Source of the DNA: an uncultured Aurantimonas sp.
Lineage (GTDB): Bacteria > Pseudomonadota > Alphaproteobacteria > Rhizobiales > Rhizobiaceae
NCBI GenBank assembly: GCA_947488615.1
Contig: CANKZU010000001.1
Span: 248,001-312,000, forward strand
Length of the DNA stretch: 64,000 nucleotides
Reading direction: 5' to 3'
Positions 59,263 through 64,000 of this stretch are shown here, piece by piece. The position numbers and the translations under genes were made by a program. Numbering within the stretch: position 1 is the stretch's first letter; the number at the start of each line of letters is the position of its first letter. The notes beneath the pieces were generated by a model that did no database searches, had not been told where the DNA came from, and worked only from the letters and a program-made list of their open reading frames with translations.

Positions 59263-59278
59263 TTAACTGAGGGTTTAC
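59263..59278. promoter_or_regulatory. Candidate CtrA box upstream of the second omp gene
   Basis: TTAA (59263-59266), CTGAGGG, TTTAC (59274-59278), about 80 nt upstream of the start codon. It shares TTAACTG-N3-GTTTAC with the box upstream of ctrA/fliJ. Confidence 0.5.
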
Positions 59279-59315
59279 ACGAAAAAATTAGCCCAAAACC
59301 GATACATTGGGCCCT

Positions 59316-60662
59316 TTACGCAGCGGCTTGCTTCAGAGCACCGACGATGTCGTCCACCACGGACGACACCAGCGCCCGATCGTCGCCTTCGGCCATCACG
59401 CGGATCAATGGCTCGGTGCCGGACGGACGGATCACCAACCGCCCGCTATTGCCCAAACGCTCTCGCCCGGCGCTGATCGCGTCCTGCACGCGGTCTCGCT
59501 CCAAAGGCTCGCCGCCCGCAAACCGCACGTTCTTCAAAATCTGCGGCACCGGATCGAAACGACGGCAGACTTCCGACACCGTTCCCCCCTTCCGCTTTAC
59601 GACGGCGAGAACCTGGAGCGCCGAGACGAGCCCGTCGCCCGTCGTACCGAAGTCAGAGAGAACGATATGGCCGGACTGCTCACCGCCGACATTATAACCG
59701 TGTTCGCGCATATGCTCGACAACATAGCGATCGCCGACCTTGGTGCGGGCGAGTTGCAGGTGCCGCGCTTCCAGAAAGCGTTCGAGACCGAGATTGGACA
59801 TGATGGTCGCGACGATGCCGCCGGCCGCTAGGCGGCCGTCCTCCGACCAGCTCTCGGCGATCACCGCCATCAGCTGGTCGCCATCAACGACCGATCCTTG
59901 CTCGTCGACGATCAGCACGCGATCGGCATCGCCATCCAGGGCGATCCCGATGTCTGCCCGAACTTCCCTCACCTTGGCGGCAAGCGCCCCCGGAGCGGTC
60001 GAGCCGCAATTGTGGTTGATGTTCGTACCGTCGGGACTGATCCCGATTTTGATGACTTCGGCCCCGAGTTCCCACAGAACCTCGGGCGCCACGCTGTATC
60101 CGGCGCCGTTCGCGCAATCGATCGCGACCCGGATTCCTTCGAGCGAAAGCTCGCGCGGCAGCGTCCGCTTGGCGAACTCGATGTAGCGATCATGCACGCC
60201 ATCCACGCGCTTGGCACGCCCAAGCCGGCTCCCCGTGGCGAGGCGCGCGCTCAGATCCTGGTCGAGAAGCCCCTCGATGGTCCGTTCAATTTCGTCTGAA
60301 AGCTTGTAGCCCTCCGGACCGAACAGCTTGATACCGTTGTCCTCGAACGGATTGTGGGATGCGGAGATCATGACGCCGATATCGGCGCGCAGCGAGCGGG
60401 TCAACATCGCCACGGCGGGCGTCGGCATCGGGCCGAGCAGAAAGACGTCCATGCCTGCCGCCGTAAATCCGGCGACCATCGCGTTCTCGATCATATAGCT
60501 CGACAAGCGCGTGTCCTTGCCGATCACCACGCGGTGGCGGTAGCTGCCACGCTGGAAGGCGAGCCCCGCGGCCATACCGACCTTCATGGCGATTTCCGGC
60601 GTCATCGGATGCCGATTCGCCGTGCCGCGGATGCCGTCGGTCCCGAAATATTTTCTGCCCAT
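59316..60662 (-). CDS. glmM: Phosphoglucosamine mutase
   Basis: A 448-residue enzyme converting glucosamine-6-phosphate to glucosamine-1-phosphate for peptidoglycan and LPS. The phosphoserine is in [18 protein letters not shown] near 98-115; the metal-binding loop is [15 protein letters not shown] near 240; the sugar-binding GGEQSGH lies near 325 and the phosphate-binding [12 protein letters not shown] near 407. Full length. Order tilS-ftsH-glmM is typical of alphaproteobacteria. Confidence 0.97.
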   Translation of the reverse strand: MGRKYFGTDGIRGTANRHPMTPEIAMKVGMAAGLAFQRGSYRHRVVIGKDTRLSSYMIENAMVAGFTAAGMDVFLLGPMPTPAVAMLTRSLRADIGVMISASHNPFEDNGIKLFGPEGYKLSDEIERTIEGLLDQDLSARLATGSRLGRAKRVDGVHDRYIEFAKRTLPRELSLEGIRVAIDCANGAGYSVAPEVLWELGAEVIKIGISPDGTNINHNCGSTAPGALAAKVREVRADIGIALDGDADRVLIVDEQGSVVDGDQLMAVIAESWSEDGRLAAGGIVATIMSNLGLERFLEARHLQLARTKVGDRYVVEHMREHGYNVGGEQSGHIVLSDFGTTGDGLVSALQVLAVVKRKGGTVSEVCRRFDPVPQILKNVRFAGGEPLERDRVQDAISAGRERLGNSGRLVIRPSGTEPLIRVMAEGDDRALVSSVVDDIVGALKQAAA

Positions 60663-60798
60663 CGATGATCCCGTCGTCAGCTGATGGTTACGCCCCGTCC
60701 CCTTCTAGCGGACGGCGCTCGGCGCGCACAATGTCGCATGGATCGGTTGCCGGGATGGCGCGGCCGACGACACCGATCTGAGGCCGCCTCTTGCAACG

Positions 60799-60825
60799 GA
60801 AAAAGAGCGGCAGCGGGCCGCTCTT
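60799..60825 (-). terminator. Terminator of ftsH
   Basis: AAGAGCGGC (60803-60811) pairs with GCCGCTCTT (60817-60825); on the minus strand the stem is followed by TTTTTCCG. It lies about 30 nt after the ftsH stop. Confidence 0.85.
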
Positions 60826-60855
60826 CTCCTTGCACTTGGGTCCGGAGCCGTTCGG

Positions 60856-62793
<1,938 letters not shown>

Positions 62794-62834
62794 CAGTCAT
62801 CCTGGGATGGCCGCCCGAGACCGCTCAGACGATT

Positions 62835-64000
62835 TCATCGAAGATAGGTGGTGAGCCCCTCCTTGCCAACATCATCGGGCGCTTTTGCGGCAAAATGCAT
62901 GTGTGTCTCTGCCCCTTTGGTTACCGCACTCGCCATCCCGGCCGCCGCATCGCACCGCGAAAGCGGCAGATCACGCATCAAACGCCACGCGATCAGCGAG
63001 GCGATTTCGAGCCGGCCGACGCCCGCACCGGCCTTTCGCGCCAGCACCTCCGGCACCGCAACAAGGACGCTCCCGACCGTCAGAACGGGCAAGGTTTGTT
63101 CGATCCGGTTGCCCCGTCCCAGCGATCCGAAGGCAACGATCCGAGCCTCACGGTGACAGTGGTCGCGTTCCAGGCGGATATCGAAGCGGCCATCGAAAAC
63201 CACGCGGCTCGCGAGATCGGCCGGCTCGATGCCGGCGATCCCGGCGCGTCCGAACTCACGCGCGACTGCGACGCGGGATCGTGCGTTGACGAGCGCCCCG
63301 CCCAGCGACACCGAGATTCGGTCGTCAGGCCCGCGCAGTGCGTCGACGAGACGCATCACGGAACGCCCGCCCGGAGCGTAGTCGCCGCCCGCGACAGCCG
63401 CGATGGCGCGCTGCATCAACAAAAACGCCGTCGAGCGTTCGATCGCGGCCAAGGTCGCGCGATCGGAAACCAACGTGCCGTCGGCATTGGCGGCGAGTTC
63501 GCCCTTGGCCGCCATGGCGCTGATCGTCGCCGTCAGATTCGCTTCACCAGCATCTCGCCGCGCGGCATGGCTGGCGATCTCCATTTCCAGTCGGCGCCGA
63601 TCGATGTTGCCGGTAGCCAACTGCTGACGCAGTCGGACGCGATGGTAGGTCACGTCGGTATTGGTGGGATCGTCAACGGCACGTAGGTCGCGGTCGGCGA
63701 CCGTCGCTTTCAGCCGGCCGCCCGGGACACCCAGAAACGGACGCACGAGGGCAATTCCGGGTGCGATGTCGCGAACCCGGCGCATACCGGCCAATCCCGT
63801 GTCGCCCGCCCCCCGCGCCCGCGCCAGGAGATGCGTCTCCAGCTGGTCGTCCTGGTGATGGGCGGTCAGAATAACGGTTGCGCCGCTCTGGCGGGCCGCG
63901 TCGAGGAGGAGGCCATAGCGGGCGCGGCGGGCGGCCGCGGGAAGGTTGCCGCTGTGCGCCGGCTCGGCCCAGCACATCGTTTTGTGCGGGAATTTCATTT
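62835..64000 (-). CDS. tilS: tRNA(Ile)-lysidine synthase, 5' end outside the window
   Basis: The C-terminal 388 residues are visible and the frame runs off the right edge. TilS modifies C34 of tRNA-Ile2 to lysidine so that it reads AUA. Visible parts are AARRARYGLLLDAAR, then LTAHHQDDQLETHLLARARG near the window edge, both TilS-specific, and PFLGVPGGRLKATV. The N-terminal PP-loop (SGGxDS) is not in the window. The gene stops 41 nt before ftsH, the conserved order in this group. Confidence 0.9.
   Translation of the reverse strand, partial: MKFPHKTMCWAEPAHSGNLPAAARRARYGLLLDAARQSGATVILTAHHQDDQLETHLLARARGAGDTGLAGMRRVRDIAPGIALVRPFLGVPGGRLKATVADRDLRAVDDPTNTDVTYHRVRLRQQLATGNIDRRRLEMEIASHAARRDAGEANLTATISAMAAKGELAANADGTLVSDRATLAAIERSTAFLLMQRAIAAVAGGDYAPGGRSVMRLVDALRGPDDRISVSLGGALVNARSRVAVAREFGRAGIAGIEPADLASRVVFDGRFDIRLERDHCHREARIVAFGSLGRGNRIEQTLPVLTVGSVLVAVPEVLARKAGAGVGRLEIASLIAWRLMRDLPLSRCDAAAGMASAVTKGAETHMHFAAKAPDDVGKEGLTTYLR

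Overview
The window looks like chromosomal DNA of a GC-rich alphaproteobacterium of the order Hyphomicrobiales (Rhizobiales). The evidence is a CtrA/ChpT/FliJ locus, an EipA (DUF1134) homologue, Omp25/31-like beta-barrels, the tilS-ftsH-glmM order, serC-serA behind a serC-type leader, and a 103-bp interspersed palindromic repeat typical of the order. The genus cannot be fixed from this window.

Layout. 1-2.3 kb: an ECF sigma factor / NrsF-type membrane anti-sigma pair, flanked by two predicted sigma-specific promoters. One faces a truncated BufA-like gene at the window edge and the other a small secreted protein of unknown function. 2.3-13.1 kb: a complete thiosulfate-oxidising Sox cluster, with soxVWXYZABCD and a DsrE-like gene on the minus strand, and soxS, soxR and a YeeE/YedE sulfur transporter divergent on the plus strand. 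13.1-21.7 kb: core cell-cycle and envelope genes (fliJ, ctrA, a receiver protein lacking its phosphoacceptor, chpT, eipA), a coiled-coil membrane protein, an rRNA/tRNA methyltransferase and the glutathione-dependent formaldehyde pair adhC-fghA.

21.7-46.7 kb is an accessory, island-like block. It is bracketed by a decayed large serine recombinase and by a decayed tyrosine integrase abutting the 3' end of a tRNA-Glu. It carries three TRAP transporters, an FdrA/DUF1116/DUF2877/carbamate-kinase module related to the oxamate carbamoyltransferase system, a gamma-glutamyltransferase-family enzyme, a hydantoinase/dihydropyrimidinase, an amidase, two Asp/Glu/hydantoin-racemase superfamily enzymes, TetR and GntR regulators, and remnants of a cytosine deaminase and a racemase. 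The simplest reading is uptake of cyclic amides/ureides, ring opening, and recovery of the carbamoyl group as carbamoyl phosphate and then ATP. A shared 18-bp inverted repeat in front of two operons ties the FdrA module, the GGT enzyme and TRAP system 1 to the adjacent TetR regulator.

46.7-64 kb returns to core genome: RluA-family pseudouridine synthase, rpoH, a large TM protein with a low-complexity linker, purA, a DMT permease, serA, serC, two outer-membrane beta-barrels with CtrA-like boxes upstream, glmM, ftsH and the 3' part of tilS. No CRISPR array, rRNA or intact IS element was seen.
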